Positions 1-5,902 of a stretch of 6,869 nt of DNA are shown here, one piece after another. Source of the stretch: Geobacter sp. UBA5608 (GTDB taxonomy: Bacteria; Desulfobacterota; Desulfuromonadia; Geobacterales; Pseudopelobacteraceae). Each line of letters opens with the position of its first letter. The first letter of the stretch is position 1. Where the stretch lies: contig DIKW01000018.1 of assembly GCA_002424705.1 (NCBI GenBank), positions 1,159-8,027 of the forward strand, read 5' to 3'. The notes below the pieces were generated by a model. It saw nothing but the letters and a program-made list of their open reading frames with translations. It searched no databases and was not told the origin of the DNA. Made by a program: the position numbers and the translations under genes.

Positions 1-152
1 TGTTCTTGCACAACCGCAGAACGAGCGTTGGCCTGCCCCCTTTTAAGCTCTTCACCTTTCCCATGCGCTGCAGACCAAAACTGCAGCGGGCCGTCCATGA
101 CAACGCATTGGACGGCCCGATCCGAGCACAGCTATTCCAAACCTACTACGAT
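1..152. other. Gene-poor left edge, downstream of the aminotransferase
   Basis: I recognise no gene here. One plus-strand frame (2-46) is open from the window edge and ends in TAA after 14 codons reading VLAQPQNERWPAPF. It could be the C-terminus of a gene converging on the aminotransferase, but a stretch this short cannot be told from chance. On the minus strand an ATG at 63-65 opens a frame running off the edge, without a convincing ribosome binding site. The only clear structure is the hairpin pair at 66-119. Confidence 0.4.
66..119 (-). terminator. Two overlapping hairpins, probable terminator of the aminotransferase gene
   Basis: There are two perfect inverted repeats. The stronger pairs CGGGCCGTCCA (87-97) with TGGACGGCCCG (109-119), an 11-bp stem with an 11-nt loop. 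The weaker pairs CGCTGCAG (66-73) with CTGCAGCG (81-88), an 8-bp stem with a 7-nt loop. They share positions 87-88. In a minus-strand transcript the strong stem forms first, 33 nt after the aminotransferase stop codon, and is followed by CTGCAG and then TTTT. That T run is short and sits 6 nt from the stem, inside the loop of the second hairpin, so this is not a textbook intrinsic terminator. It could also act in both directions or protect the 3' end of the mRNA. Confidence 0.5.
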
Positions 153-1340
153 TTAACGGATTGTCTCCCTGGCCAGCTGTTCCCAGGCCGGCAGGCTGCG
201 CTCGATCATGCCCTGATCGACACAGTAGGCGATCCGGAAATAACCCGGCGCACCGAAGCCTGAGCCGGGCACCAGCAGGATGCGCTGCTGCTGAGCACGT
301 TTGACGAACTCCACATCGTCCTTGAGCGGCGACTGCGGAAACAGGTAAAAGGCCCCGTCCGGCTTGACCATGGAGAAACCGAGCCGGGTCAGGTTGTCGT
401 ACAACAGGTCCCGCTTCTGCTGATAGGCAGCCGTATCAACCGAGCTGTCCTGCAGGCCGGCCACCAGCCGTTGCATCAGGGCCGGCGCATTCACAAACCC
501 CAGGGTACGATTGCAGAAGATCGCCCCCTCGACAAACTGGTCAGCCGTAGCCATGCGCGGATTGACGGCCAGATAACCGATCCGCTCGCCGGGCAAAGCC
601 AGATCCTTGCTGTGAGAGGTAACGATCACGCTGTTTTCGATCAAGGGGAATACGTTGGGCACCTGCTGCCCGTCATAGGCCAGCCGGGCATAGGGTTCAT
701 CGGAGATGACATAGATCTGATGGCTGGTGCGCTGCTGCACCCGCTTGACCAGCTCTCCCAACGCCGCCAGCTCATCGGCACGGTAGATCACGCCGGTCGG
801 ATTGTTGGGGGTGTTGATGATGATGGCGCGGGTCTTGGTGGTAATGGCGGCCTCGATCGCCGCCAGGTCAAGGCGGAAGGTCTCCCGGTTGGTCCAGACC
901 TCCACCGGCACACCGCCGTGGTTGTCGATATAGAACTTGTACTCCACAAAGTAGGGGGCCAGGATGATGACCTCCTCGCCGGGGTTGAGGATGGTCTTCA
1001 GCACCACGTTCAGGGCGCCGCCGGCGCCGCAGGTCATCACCACCTGCTCGGCGGTCACCGTCAGCCCGGCATCACGCGACAGCTTTGCCGCTACAGCCGT
1101 GCGGGTTTCTGGGTAGCCGGCGTTGTTCATATAGCGGTGCATCCCCGGCAACGGATGGTTGGCCAGCTGCCGCAGCGCCTCGCCAAAGGCGGCCGGCGGC
1201 TCCACATCGGGATTACCCAGCGTAAAATCGTACACGTTGTCGTCGCCGTACTGCTGCCGCAGCTTCGCACCCTCTTCAAACATCTTGCGGATCCAGGATG
1301 AACGGGAAATATGACCGGCGATCTTGGTTGCTATGGCCAT
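153..1340 (-). CDS. Pyridoxal-phosphate-dependent aminotransferase (class I/II, fold type I)
   Basis: A 395-residue cytosolic enzyme that should move an amino group between an amino acid and a 2-oxo acid using PLP. Visible family landmarks are the GAGG cofactor-phosphate loop (about 105-108), NNPTG (179-183) with the PLP-contacting Asn180, SDEPY (213-217) with Asp214 and Tyr217, SHSKD with Schiff-base Lys245, the GERIGY segment (251-256), and Arg369 in YFRIAYC, the expected partner of the substrate alpha-carboxylate. The length is normal for aspartate aminotransferase-like COG0436 proteins. I chose the ATG at 1338-1340 because GAGGAG lies six bases upstream and the protein then begins MAIATKIAGHISRSSWIRKM, as in relatives; the open frame continues upstream without a better start. 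Substrate cannot be read from sequence: aspartate, alanine or aromatic amino acids are all possible. The lipoprotein gene 130 bp upstream may share its transcript. Confidence 0.93.
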   Translation of the reverse strand: MAIATKIAGHISRSSWIRKMFEEGAKLRQQYGDDNVYDFTLGNPDVEPPAAFGEALRQLANHPLPGMHRYMNNAGYPETRTAVAAKLSRDAGLTVTAEQVVMTCGAGGALNVVLKTILNPGEEVIILAPYFVEYKFYIDNHGGVPVEVWTNRETFRLDLAAIEAAITTKTRAIIINTPNNPTGVIYRADELAALGELVKRVQQRTSHQIYVISDEPYARLAYDGQQVPNVFPLIENSVIVTSHSKDLALPGERIGYLAVNPRMATADQFVEGAIFCNRTLGFVNAPALMQRLVAGLQDSSVDTAAYQQKRDLLYDNLTRLGFSMVKPDGAFYLFPQSPLKDDVEFVKRAQQQRILLVPGSGFGAPGYFRIAYCVDQGMIERSLPAWEQLARETIR

Positions 1341-1381
1341 GCTATGCTCCTCATCTACAGCGAAAGTAATCAGGGAATGGC

Positions 1382-1411
1382 ACTGTACGACAGATTGGCG
1401 ACGCTTGACAA
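1382..1411 (-). promoter_or_regulatory. Candidate sigma70-type promoter for the aminotransferase
   Basis: Read on the minus strand, TTGTCA (1406-1411, one mismatch to TTGACA) is followed after 18 bp by TACAGT (1382-1387, four of six matches to TATAAT). It would start transcription about 35 nt before the aminotransferase ATG. The match is moderate and the spacer slightly long. No intrinsic terminator is visible between the lipoprotein stop and this site, so read-through from the lipoprotein gene is an equally good source of transcript. Confidence 0.3.
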
Positions 1412-1470
1412 GCCTATCGTCTGCGCCGCCACAGGACAACAGCACAGAACTGAAACCAACGGACTGGCGC

Positions 1471-2073
1471 CTATTTGAAATAGGATGCCAGGTCGGCAGC
1501 AGCGGCCTGCATGACCGTGGCCAGAGTCTTCTGCAGCAGCTGCTGATGCAGTTTTTCACGGTCCCTGACCGCGAAGTCCGACAGGGTCTTGCTGTAGGTC
1601 AGCCTGCTGAGCAACGTGCCCTGCTGCCAGAGTTCCAACACCAGCTGCACCTTGCATTCCGCCTCGATCTTGACCAGTGACGCCACCTCATCCAAGGTCA
1701 GGGAGGTAACGGTCAGCACCACTCCCCGCTCGGCCTGTCTGGCAGCAGCAGTATCGAATCGCACGTCGTAACCGGACGAGATCAGTTCCTGCTGCAGTGC
1801 GTCACGAACCAGCCGGGCCGGAGCCACGGGACCAAGCACATTCCCTTTGATTGTACCGTCTGTAGTGCGTACTTCACCGTAAACAAACTGTTCGCGCTCT
1901 ACCCAACCAGGCTCGTCAGTGGGCGCACCCAGCACCAGTTGACCGCCACCTTTGCGCTCTCCAACCGCTTGATAGCTTGGCACCAGCACCAGATCCGCCG
2001 ACGTGCAAGCCGTAAGCGCACCAGCCATCACCAGCAGACAGATCAGCGTTGAAGTCTTTTTAAGCATTATCAT
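1471..2073 (-). CDS. Small lipoprotein, tentatively YajG-like
   Basis: A 200-residue predicted lipoprotein. The N-terminus has two lysines (5-6), a hydrophobic core (about 9-21) and a lipobox LTAC with the lipidated cysteine at 23. Residue +2 is Thr, not Asp, which by the E. coli sorting rule points to the outer membrane. The mature part has a Gly-rich stretch (41-50), a helix-like segment ARLVRDALQQELISSGYDV (86-104), alternating beta-like strands (108-145) and a C-terminal helix ending LASYFK. That order resembles E. coli YajG and related auxiliary lipoproteins, whose exact function is unclear; the resemblance is by eye only. The start at 2071-2073 is supported by AAAGGAG with 8 bp spacing; the alternative ATG two codons later would sit 14 bp away. 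The gene stops with TAG and is divergent from rpsF. Confidence 0.8.
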   Translation of the reverse strand: MIMLKKTSTLICLLVMAGALTACTSADLVLVPSYQAVGERKGGGQLVLGAPTDEPGWVEREQFVYGEVRTTDGTIKGNVLGPVAPARLVRDALQQELISSGYDVRFDTAAARQAERGVVLTVTSLTLDEVASLVKIEAECKVQLVLELWQQGTLLSRLTYSKTLSDFAVRDREKLHQQLLQKTLATVMQAAAADLASYFK

Positions 2074-2120
2074 GGTTGCGACTCCTTTCTCACCGCAGAC
2101 GCGGTCACTACCGGCTCACG

Positions 2121-2150
2121 TTAGTAGGTCGTTAAGGTCACAGCTGTCAA
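2121..2150 (-). promoter_or_regulatory. Candidate promoter for the lipoprotein gene
   Basis: On the minus strand a perfect TTGACA (complement of 2145-2150) is followed after 18 bp by TACTAA (complement of 2121-2126), which matches TATAAT at only three of six positions. The predicted transcript would have a leader of about 40 nt before the lipoprotein ATG. The -35 element is good and the -10 element poor. Confidence 0.3.
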
Positions 2151-2177
2151 CCGAATCCAGCAGAACGGAAAATAATA

Positions 2178-2208
2178 TTGCAATTCCATGAAACATAGCA
2201 TATATAGT
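2178..2208 (+). promoter_or_regulatory. Candidate promoter of the rpsF-rpsR-DUF2232-rplI operon
   Basis: TTGCAA (2178-2183) is followed after 17 bp by TATATA (2201-2206). An overlapping choice is TATAGT (2203-2208), five of six matches to TATAAT with a 19-bp spacer. The block from 2170 to 2206 is markedly AT-rich against its surroundings, as expected upstream of a strongly expressed ribosomal operon. Transcription would start near 2213, giving an rpsF leader of about 80 nt that contains all the structure described at 2241-2286. Confidence 0.5.
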
Positions 2209-2240
2209 GCGTTCGCCAAAAGCGGCAGCATATGCCGCCA

Positions 2241-2286
2241 ACTCCTTGCTCCGGCCAGACCGGGGCTATCTAATCCGTGAGGAGGA
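2241..2286 (+). promoter_or_regulatory. rpsF leader structure resembling the S6:S18 autoregulatory motif
   Basis: The leader folds on paper into a lower helix P1, CUCCU (2242-2246) with AGGAG (2280-2284). It encloses a 7-bp hairpin P2, GCUCCGG (2248-2254) with CCGGGGC (2260-2266), one G-U pair, loop CCAGA. The 3' side between P2 and P1 is unpaired (2267-2279) and carries CCG at 2275-2277, next to P1. P1 uses the Shine-Dalgarno sequence of rpsF, whose ATG is at 2295. As I recall, the described S6:S18-binding leader of rpsF mRNAs has this layout, with the CCG imitating the S6:S18 site on 16S rRNA. The fold is seen directly; binding by S6:S18 and translational repression are inferred. Confidence 0.6.
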
Positions 2287-2294
2287 TTACCATC

Positions 2295-2654
2295 ATGAGG
2301 AAGTACGAAACCATCTTCATCCTCCAGCCGGACCTTGGAGAGGATGATGTCAAGCTCATCACCGACAAGGTTCAGGATGTGGTTGCATCCTACAAGGGTG
2401 ATTTCCACCGGCTGGACGACTGGGGGGCACGCAAACTGGCCTACCAGATCCGCAAGTTCCCCCGCGGGCGCTATTTTTACCTGCGCTTTGACGGCGAAGC
2501 TGCCCTGGTTGCAGAACTGGAGCGTCGTCTGCGACTCGACGAAAAGGTGTTGCGCTACCTGAGTGTCAACATTACCGACGAGCCGGAGAAGAAGGTGGTC
2601 GAGCGCAAGCCGGCCGCCGAAACGACTGAAGCTGCCGAGACGGCAGCGGACTAA
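2295..2654 (+). CDS. rpsF: 30S ribosomal protein bS6
   Basis: A 119-residue S6, which pairs with S18 on the platform of the 30S subunit. The N-terminus MRKYETIFILQPDL and the central DDWGARKLAYQIRKFPRGRYFYLRFDG (about 41-67) are characteristic, followed by the LRLDEKVLRYLSVNI segment (about 79-93). The last 20 or so residues form a charged, Ala/Glu-rich tail (EPEKKVVERKP then repeated ET/EA units), a variable and probably disordered part of the family. I chose ATG 2295, nine bases after GGAGG; an in-frame GTG at 2277 lies upstream of and against that ribosome binding site and is rejected. First gene of the ribosomal-protein operon, 20 bp before rpsR. Confidence 0.98.
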   Translation: MRKYETIFILQPDLGEDDVKLITDKVQDVVASYKGDFHRLDDWGARKLAYQIRKFPRGRYFYLRFDGEAALVAELERRLRLDEKVLRYLSVNITDEPEKKVVERKPAAETTEAAETAAD

Positions 2655-2674
2655 CGTTCCAGGAGGATGACACC

Positions 2675-3010
2675 ATGAGCGAGACCACGACTACTACTGC
2701 AGCACCCGAACACACCCGTCCTTCCGGCCCCCGCCCGAGCGGTCCCCGTCCCGACCGTGGACCCGGCGGCCCCCGCAAGAAGCGTCCGTTTCAGCGCCGC
2801 AAGGTGTGCCGCTTCTGCGCCGAGAAGGAAATGACCATTGACTACAAGGACCCCCGCACCCTGCGCTACTATATCACTGAGCGGGGCAAGATCGTGCCGC
2901 GTCGCATCTCCGGCAACTGTGCCAAGCACCAGCGGGAGATTACCGAGGCGATCAAGCGGGCACGCAACCTGGCCCTGCTGCCGCTGGCAGCCGGCCATGC
3001 GTTGCCGTAA
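2675..3010 (+). CDS. rpsR: 30S ribosomal protein bS18, zinc-motif form with a long N-terminal extension
   Basis: A 111-residue S18, partner of S6 on the 30S platform. The core begins at KVCRFCAEKEMTIDYKD (about 43-59) and continues through YYITERGKIVPRRISGNCAKHQREITEAIKRARNLALLP. Cys45, Cys48, Cys82 and His85 form a CxxC/CxxH set, so this is the zinc-binding (C+) version. The first ~40 residues are Thr-rich, then Pro/Arg/Gly-rich with a repeated PSGPRP unit, making the protein longer than the usual 75-95 residues. Start ATG follows AGGAGG with about 8 bp spacing. Neither ssb nor priB lies between it and rpsF, unlike Bacillus and E. coli respectively. The DUF2232 gene starts 8 bp after the stop. 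Confidence 0.98.
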   Translation: MSETTTTTAAPEHTRPSGPRPSGPRPDRGPGGPRKKRPFQRRKVCRFCAEKEMTIDYKDPRTLRYYITERGKIVPRRISGNCAKHQREITEAIKRARNLALLPLAAGHALP

Positions 3011-3018
3011 CAGATCAC

Positions 3019-3990
3019 TTGAGCACCACTGACGAGCTACGGACAGGCGCCGGGCAGCACATACGTACGGTGCTGCTCGGCGCTGCCGCTTCCGGCGTCC
3101 TATTCTCGGCCAGCCTGGCAGTACCATTCATCGGCTTTGTTGCCGGCTTTCTCGCGGCCGTACCGATATGCTACACCCGCCTGGAAGGCGGGCGCAAGAC
3201 AGCCTTGCTGGCAACGGCAGTCGCTGCGCTGCTGGTCGGCATCGGCTTTAACCCGCTGGCCGGGCTCTGGTTTCTGGCTCAGTGCGGCCTGATCGGCCTG
3301 CTGTTGCCGGAACTGGCACTGCGGGGCATGTCCGGCTCACGGGCATTACTCTGGACAACCGCTGCAGCCAGCGCGGTATCGGTCATGGTGGCATTCGTCA
3401 TGGCCGCCACAACAGGGCAGAACCTGCTCACTATTGCGCAGCAGGAGATCTCCACCGGCATGGCCCAGGCCCTCAAGCTGTATGAGCAGCAACAGGGGTT
3501 GAGCCCCCAGGACCTGGAGACGATCAAGCAGGGCCTGCAGACCATCGCAGCAACGCTGCTGCGTATCCTGCCGGCCCTGGGCACGTTGAACCTGCTGCTG
3601 GTCGCCAGCATCAGCCTGCTGTTTCTACGACGCATGGCTGAACAACGGGGCCTGGCACTGAGCCTTGAGCCGTTTCAGCATTTCCGGGTGCCTGAGATCC
3701 TGATTTGGCCGCTGATTGCGGCCGGCTTCAGCCTGCTGGCAACGACCACCCTGATCACGACCCCGGCCCTGAACGTCGCGGCTGTGCTTGCCGTTCTGTA
3801 CTTTTTTCAGGGACTGGCTGTGCTGCTAACCATGATTGGTCGCACCAGCTATGTTGGCGTGCTGAAGGTGATGCTGATCGCAGTACTACTGCTGCAACCC
3901 TACCTGGCACCCGTGGTTGCCTTCATTGGCATTTTCGATTTATGGGGTGATTTTCGCACTCCACGCACCAAGCAGGAAGAAAACCTGTAA
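3019..3990 (+). CDS. DUF2232 / YybS-like integral membrane protein
   Basis: A 323-residue polytopic membrane protein of unknown molecular function. Hydrophobic segments lie at about 17-51, 61-77, 80-98, 108-131, 175-203, 221-243, 246-271 and 283-305, with an amphipathic, Gln-rich stretch (about 133-172) between the fourth and fifth. The C-terminus carries the GIFDLWGDFR-type motif I associate with this family. DUF2232 genes recur next to rplI: in Bacillus, yybS lies in the yybS-gdpP-rplI region, and Geobacter relatives have rpsF-rpsR-DUF2232-rplI. The frame opens at a TTG with no clear Shine-Dalgarno, 8 bp after the rpsR stop, so translation is probably coupled to rpsR. The next candidate, GTG at 3070, would start inside the first membrane segment and also lacks a ribosome binding site. 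No ATG is available in this part of the frame. Confidence 0.88.
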   Translation: MSTTDELRTGAGQHIRTVLLGAAASGVLFSASLAVPFIGFVAGFLAAVPICYTRLEGGRKTALLATAVAALLVGIGFNPLAGLWFLAQCGLIGLLLPELALRGMSGSRALLWTTAAASAVSVMVAFVMAATTGQNLLTIAQQEISTGMAQALKLYEQQQGLSPQDLETIKQGLQTIAATLLRILPALGTLNLLLVASISLLFLRRMAEQRGLALSLEPFQHFRVPEILIWPLIAAGFSLLATTTLITTPALNVAAVLAVLYFFQGLAVLLTMIGRTSYVGVLKVMLIAVLLLQPYLAPVVAFIGIFDLWGDFRTPRTKQEENL

Positions 3991-4019
3991 CTAATCAGGC
4001 TTGAAAGGAGAAGCACCAG

Positions 4020-4463
4020 ATGAAAGTGATTCTGCAGGAAAACATCGACACCCTGGGCCAGATCGGCGACATCGTCAAGGTGGCCCCCGGCTACGCCCGC
4101 AACTACTTGCTGCCCAAAGGGCTCGCCATTGAGGCCACTGAGAAGAACGCCAAGGCCCTGGAGCACGCCAAGCGTCAACTGACCTACAAGAAAAACAAGG
4201 CACTGGAAGCCGCCAAACTGCTGGCCGCCAAACTGGAGGCGGTCAATGTGTCCCTGGCCCACCAGGCCGGCGAAGAAGGCAAGCTGTTCGGCTCGGTAAC
4301 CACCATGGAGATCGCCGCCTTCCTGAAACAGCACGGCCTTGAGATCGACCGCAAGAAGATGGTGCTGGCCGAGCCGATCAAGCAGCTGGGCGACTACACC
4401 GTACCGGTCAAGATCCACCCCGAAGTGACTGCCAACCTGAAGGTACAGGTTTCCGCCTCCTGA
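4020..4463 (+). CDS. rplI: 50S ribosomal protein bL9
   Basis: A 147-residue L9, full family length (about 148). The N-terminal rRNA-binding domain shows MKVILQENIDTLGQIGDIV and the family signature around GYARNYLLPKGLA (24-36). It is followed by a long Lys/Ala/Glu-rich connecting helix (about 41-75) and the C-terminal domain with GKLFGSVTTMEIAAFL (87-102) and the closing DYTVPVKIHPEVTANLKVQV (125-144). L9 binds 23S rRNA near the base of the L1 stalk and supports translation fidelity. ATG 4020 lies nine bases after AAAGGAG. It ends in tandem stops TGA TAG (4461-4466), 25 bp before the operon terminator, and is the last gene of the operon. Confidence 0.98.
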   Translation: MKVILQENIDTLGQIGDIVKVAPGYARNYLLPKGLAIEATEKNAKALEHAKRQLTYKKNKALEAAKLLAAKLEAVNVSLAHQAGEEGKLFGSVTTMEIAAFLKQHGLEIDRKKMVLAEPIKQLGDYTVPVKIHPEVTANLKVQVSAS

Positions 4464-4487
4464 TAGCAGCAGCTTCGTGATCTTTAC

Positions 4488-4518
4488 AACCCGCCACGCA
4501 TGCGTGGCGGGTTTTTTT
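4488..4518 (+). terminator. Intrinsic terminator of the ribosomal-protein operon
   Basis: A perfect 26-bp palindrome (4488-4513) folds as an 11-bp stem, AACCCGCCACG (4488-4498) with CGTGGCGGGTT (4503-4513), closing a CATG tetraloop. It runs into seven T residues (4512-4518). In the reverse direction the stem is followed by TTGTAAAG, a poor U tract, so it should act mainly on the plus strand. It separates rplI from the CNNM/CorC gene. Confidence 0.95.
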
Positions 4519-4538
4519 GTGCCGCCCTGCCTGCACGG

Positions 4539-4567
4539 TTGACAACCCCCCACCCGAATGTGAAAAT
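4539..4567 (+). promoter_or_regulatory. Candidate promoter of the CNNM/CorC-asmA unit
   Basis: A perfect TTGACA (4539-4544) is followed after exactly 17 bp by GAAAAT (4562-4567), four of six matches to TATAAT. It lies directly after the rplI terminator, where a new transcription unit needs a promoter. The expected start point, near 4574, is only a few bases before the ATG at 4577, so the message would have almost no leader. Confidence 0.45.
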
Positions 4568-4576
4568 GTGCAACCT

Positions 4577-5902
4577 ATGGACACCATTACTCTCGAACTG
4601 GTAGTCATTGCCATCTTGATCGGCCTGAACGGCTTCTTCTCCATGGCCGAGTTTGCCATCATCTCAATCCGCAAAGGCCGCATTGCCCAACTGGTGGCTG
4701 ACGGCGATCAACGGGCCCAGATTGTCGACAGCTATCAGCGGGACCCCCACCCCTTGCTGGCGGTGATCCAGATCGGGGTCACCGTGGCCGGCACTGCGGC
4801 CTCCACCGTGGGCGGCATTGTGGCCATTCAGCACCTGCAGCCGTTTTTCGCCTCCCTGCCCTGGCCGTTGATCAGCAGAGCTGCCGAACCGTTGGCCGCC
4901 TTTGTGGTGGTCGGGTTGGTCTCCTACAGCTCACTGATCGTGGGGGAGCTGGTGCCCAAGGCGCTGGGCCTGCAGTATGCCGATCAGATTGCCCTGCGGC
5001 TGGCCAAACCGATGCGGCTGTTTTCATACATCGCCTCGCCCGCGGTTGCGGTTTTGACTACTTCCAGCAAGGCAGTCTTGAGGCTTTTGGGCGCCAATGG
5101 CGAGCAGGATGCCTTCATTACCCGTGAAGAGGTGCAGCATATCGTAGCCGAGGGCCACGAGAGCGGCGTTTTCAGCGAGGCAGAACACGAGTACATCCGC
5201 AACATCTTCGAATTCACCCACACCTGCGTTCGGGAGGTGATGGTGCCCCGCACCCGCATCGTCGGCCTGGAACTGGAGACGCCTCGCGAGGAAACCTTGC
5301 GGATCATCCTTGAATCACAGTATTCCCGCTATCCGGTCTACCGTGACAGTATTGAAGAGATCGTCGGGGTGGTGCATGCCAAGGACCTGCTGGGCAAGCT
5401 GGTGCGCGGCGTGGCGGTGCCGCTGCACGAGGTCATGCGTCCACCGGTCTTTGTTCCGGAAGGTAAAAAGGTGAATGACCTGCTGAAAGAGATGCAGCGT
5501 ACCCGCAACCATATGGCCCTGGTGGTTGACGAGTATGGCGGCCTGGCCGGACTGGTCACCACCGAGGATCTGCTGGAAGAGCTGGTGGGCGAGATTGAGG
5601 ATGAGCATGACACCGGTGAAACAACGAAATTACAGCAACTACCCGATGGAAGCTGGCTGGTGGACGGCATGCTGCCTGATTTCGATCTGCGTGAACTGCT
5701 GGGCATCAAACAGGAAGACGACCTGCCCTACGACACCCTGGCCGGCCTGATTCTGCATGAGCTCGGCCACCTGCCTGAGCAGGGCGAATCGCTGGTCTGG
5801 CAAGGAAACCGACTGGTGTGCGAGGAGGTGACCCGCACCGCCGTGCTGCGTGTGCGCATCATTCCGATTCTGGAAGAGGGGCTAAACCAGGCCACGACAT
5901 GA
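4577..5902 (+). CDS. CNNM/CorC (HlyC/TlyC) family membrane protein with CBS pair
   Basis: A 441-residue inner-membrane protein of the family labelled 'hemolysin' (COG1253), now linked to Mg2+/Co2+ homeostasis through CNNM/CorC and MpfA-type transporters; haemolysis is not implied. The DUF21 membrane domain (about 5-190) has the NGFFSMAEFA motif (18-27), further hydrophobic segments near 62-84, 101-126 and 141-165, and GELVPKALGL (123-132). Two CBS domains follow (about 216-273 and 284-345); the second contains the typical DEYGGLAGLVTTEDLLEELVGEI run. The C-terminal CorC_HlyC domain (about 355-432) includes YDTLAGLILHELGHLPEQG. I chose ATG 4577 because it gives the usual short N-terminus before the first helix; the frame extends upstream to a TTG inside the terminator, which is rejected. 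No Shine-Dalgarno is visible before the ATG. The stop overlaps the next start as ATGA. Confidence 0.93.
   Translation: MDTITLELVVIAILIGLNGFFSMAEFAIISIRKGRIAQLVADGDQRAQIVDSYQRDPHPLLAVIQIGVTVAGTAASTVGGIVAIQHLQPFFASLPWPLISRAAEPLAAFVVVGLVSYSSLIVGELVPKALGLQYADQIALRLAKPMRLFSYIASPAVAVLTTSSKAVLRLLGANGEQDAFITREEVQHIVAEGHESGVFSEAEHEYIRNIFEFTHTCVREVMVPRTRIVGLELETPREETLRIILESQYSRYPVYRDSIEEIVGVVHAKDLLGKLVRGVAVPLHEVMRPPVFVPEGKKVNDLLKEMQRTRNHMALVVDEYGGLAGLVTTEDLLEELVGEIEDEHDTGETTKLQQLPDGSWLVDGMLPDFDLRELLGIKQEDDLPYDTLAGLILHELGHLPEQGESLVWQGNRLVCEEVTRTAVLRVRIIPILEEGLNQATT

Noticed and set aside
6..263. Plus-strand open frame across the left edge
   Set aside because: It runs through both hairpins and into the 3' end of the aminotransferase in antisense, with no ribosome binding site.
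1014..1028. GGCGCC repeated around GCC, a strong GC palindrome
   Set aside because: It encodes the conserved Gly/Ala cofactor loop of the aminotransferase, so the repeat follows from GGC/GCC codons.
471..1301. Long plus-strand open frame of 276 codons antisense to the aminotransferase
   Set aside because: It lies wholly inside the aminotransferase, which has every catalytic landmark. Its His/Gly/Gln-rich composition is what the complement of GC-rich coding sequence produces, and no ribosome binding site precedes it.
1405..1410. Perfect TTGACA on the plus strand between the lipoprotein and aminotransferase genes
   Set aside because: No -10-like sequence follows at 16-19 bp, and no plus-strand gene starts downstream; only the overlapping minus-strand element has a matching -10.
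2222..2238. Six-bp hairpin GCGGCA/TGCCGC just after the predicted rpsF transcription start
   Set aside because: The stem is real, but no T tract follows it and it does not pair with the ribosome binding site. It may only stabilise the 5' end, so I did not call it an attenuator.
3900..4553. Minus-strand open frame of 217 codons antisense to rplI and the terminator
   Set aside because: It runs across three unrelated elements (end of the DUF2232 gene, rplI, terminator) and resembles no family; it is a mirror of rplI coding.
4517..4576. Upstream TTG start extending the CNNM/CorC protein by 20 residues
   Set aside because: The TTG sits in the T run of the rplI terminator, the added residues (Cys/Pro-rich) do not resemble the family N-terminus, and the candidate promoter lies inside this stretch.
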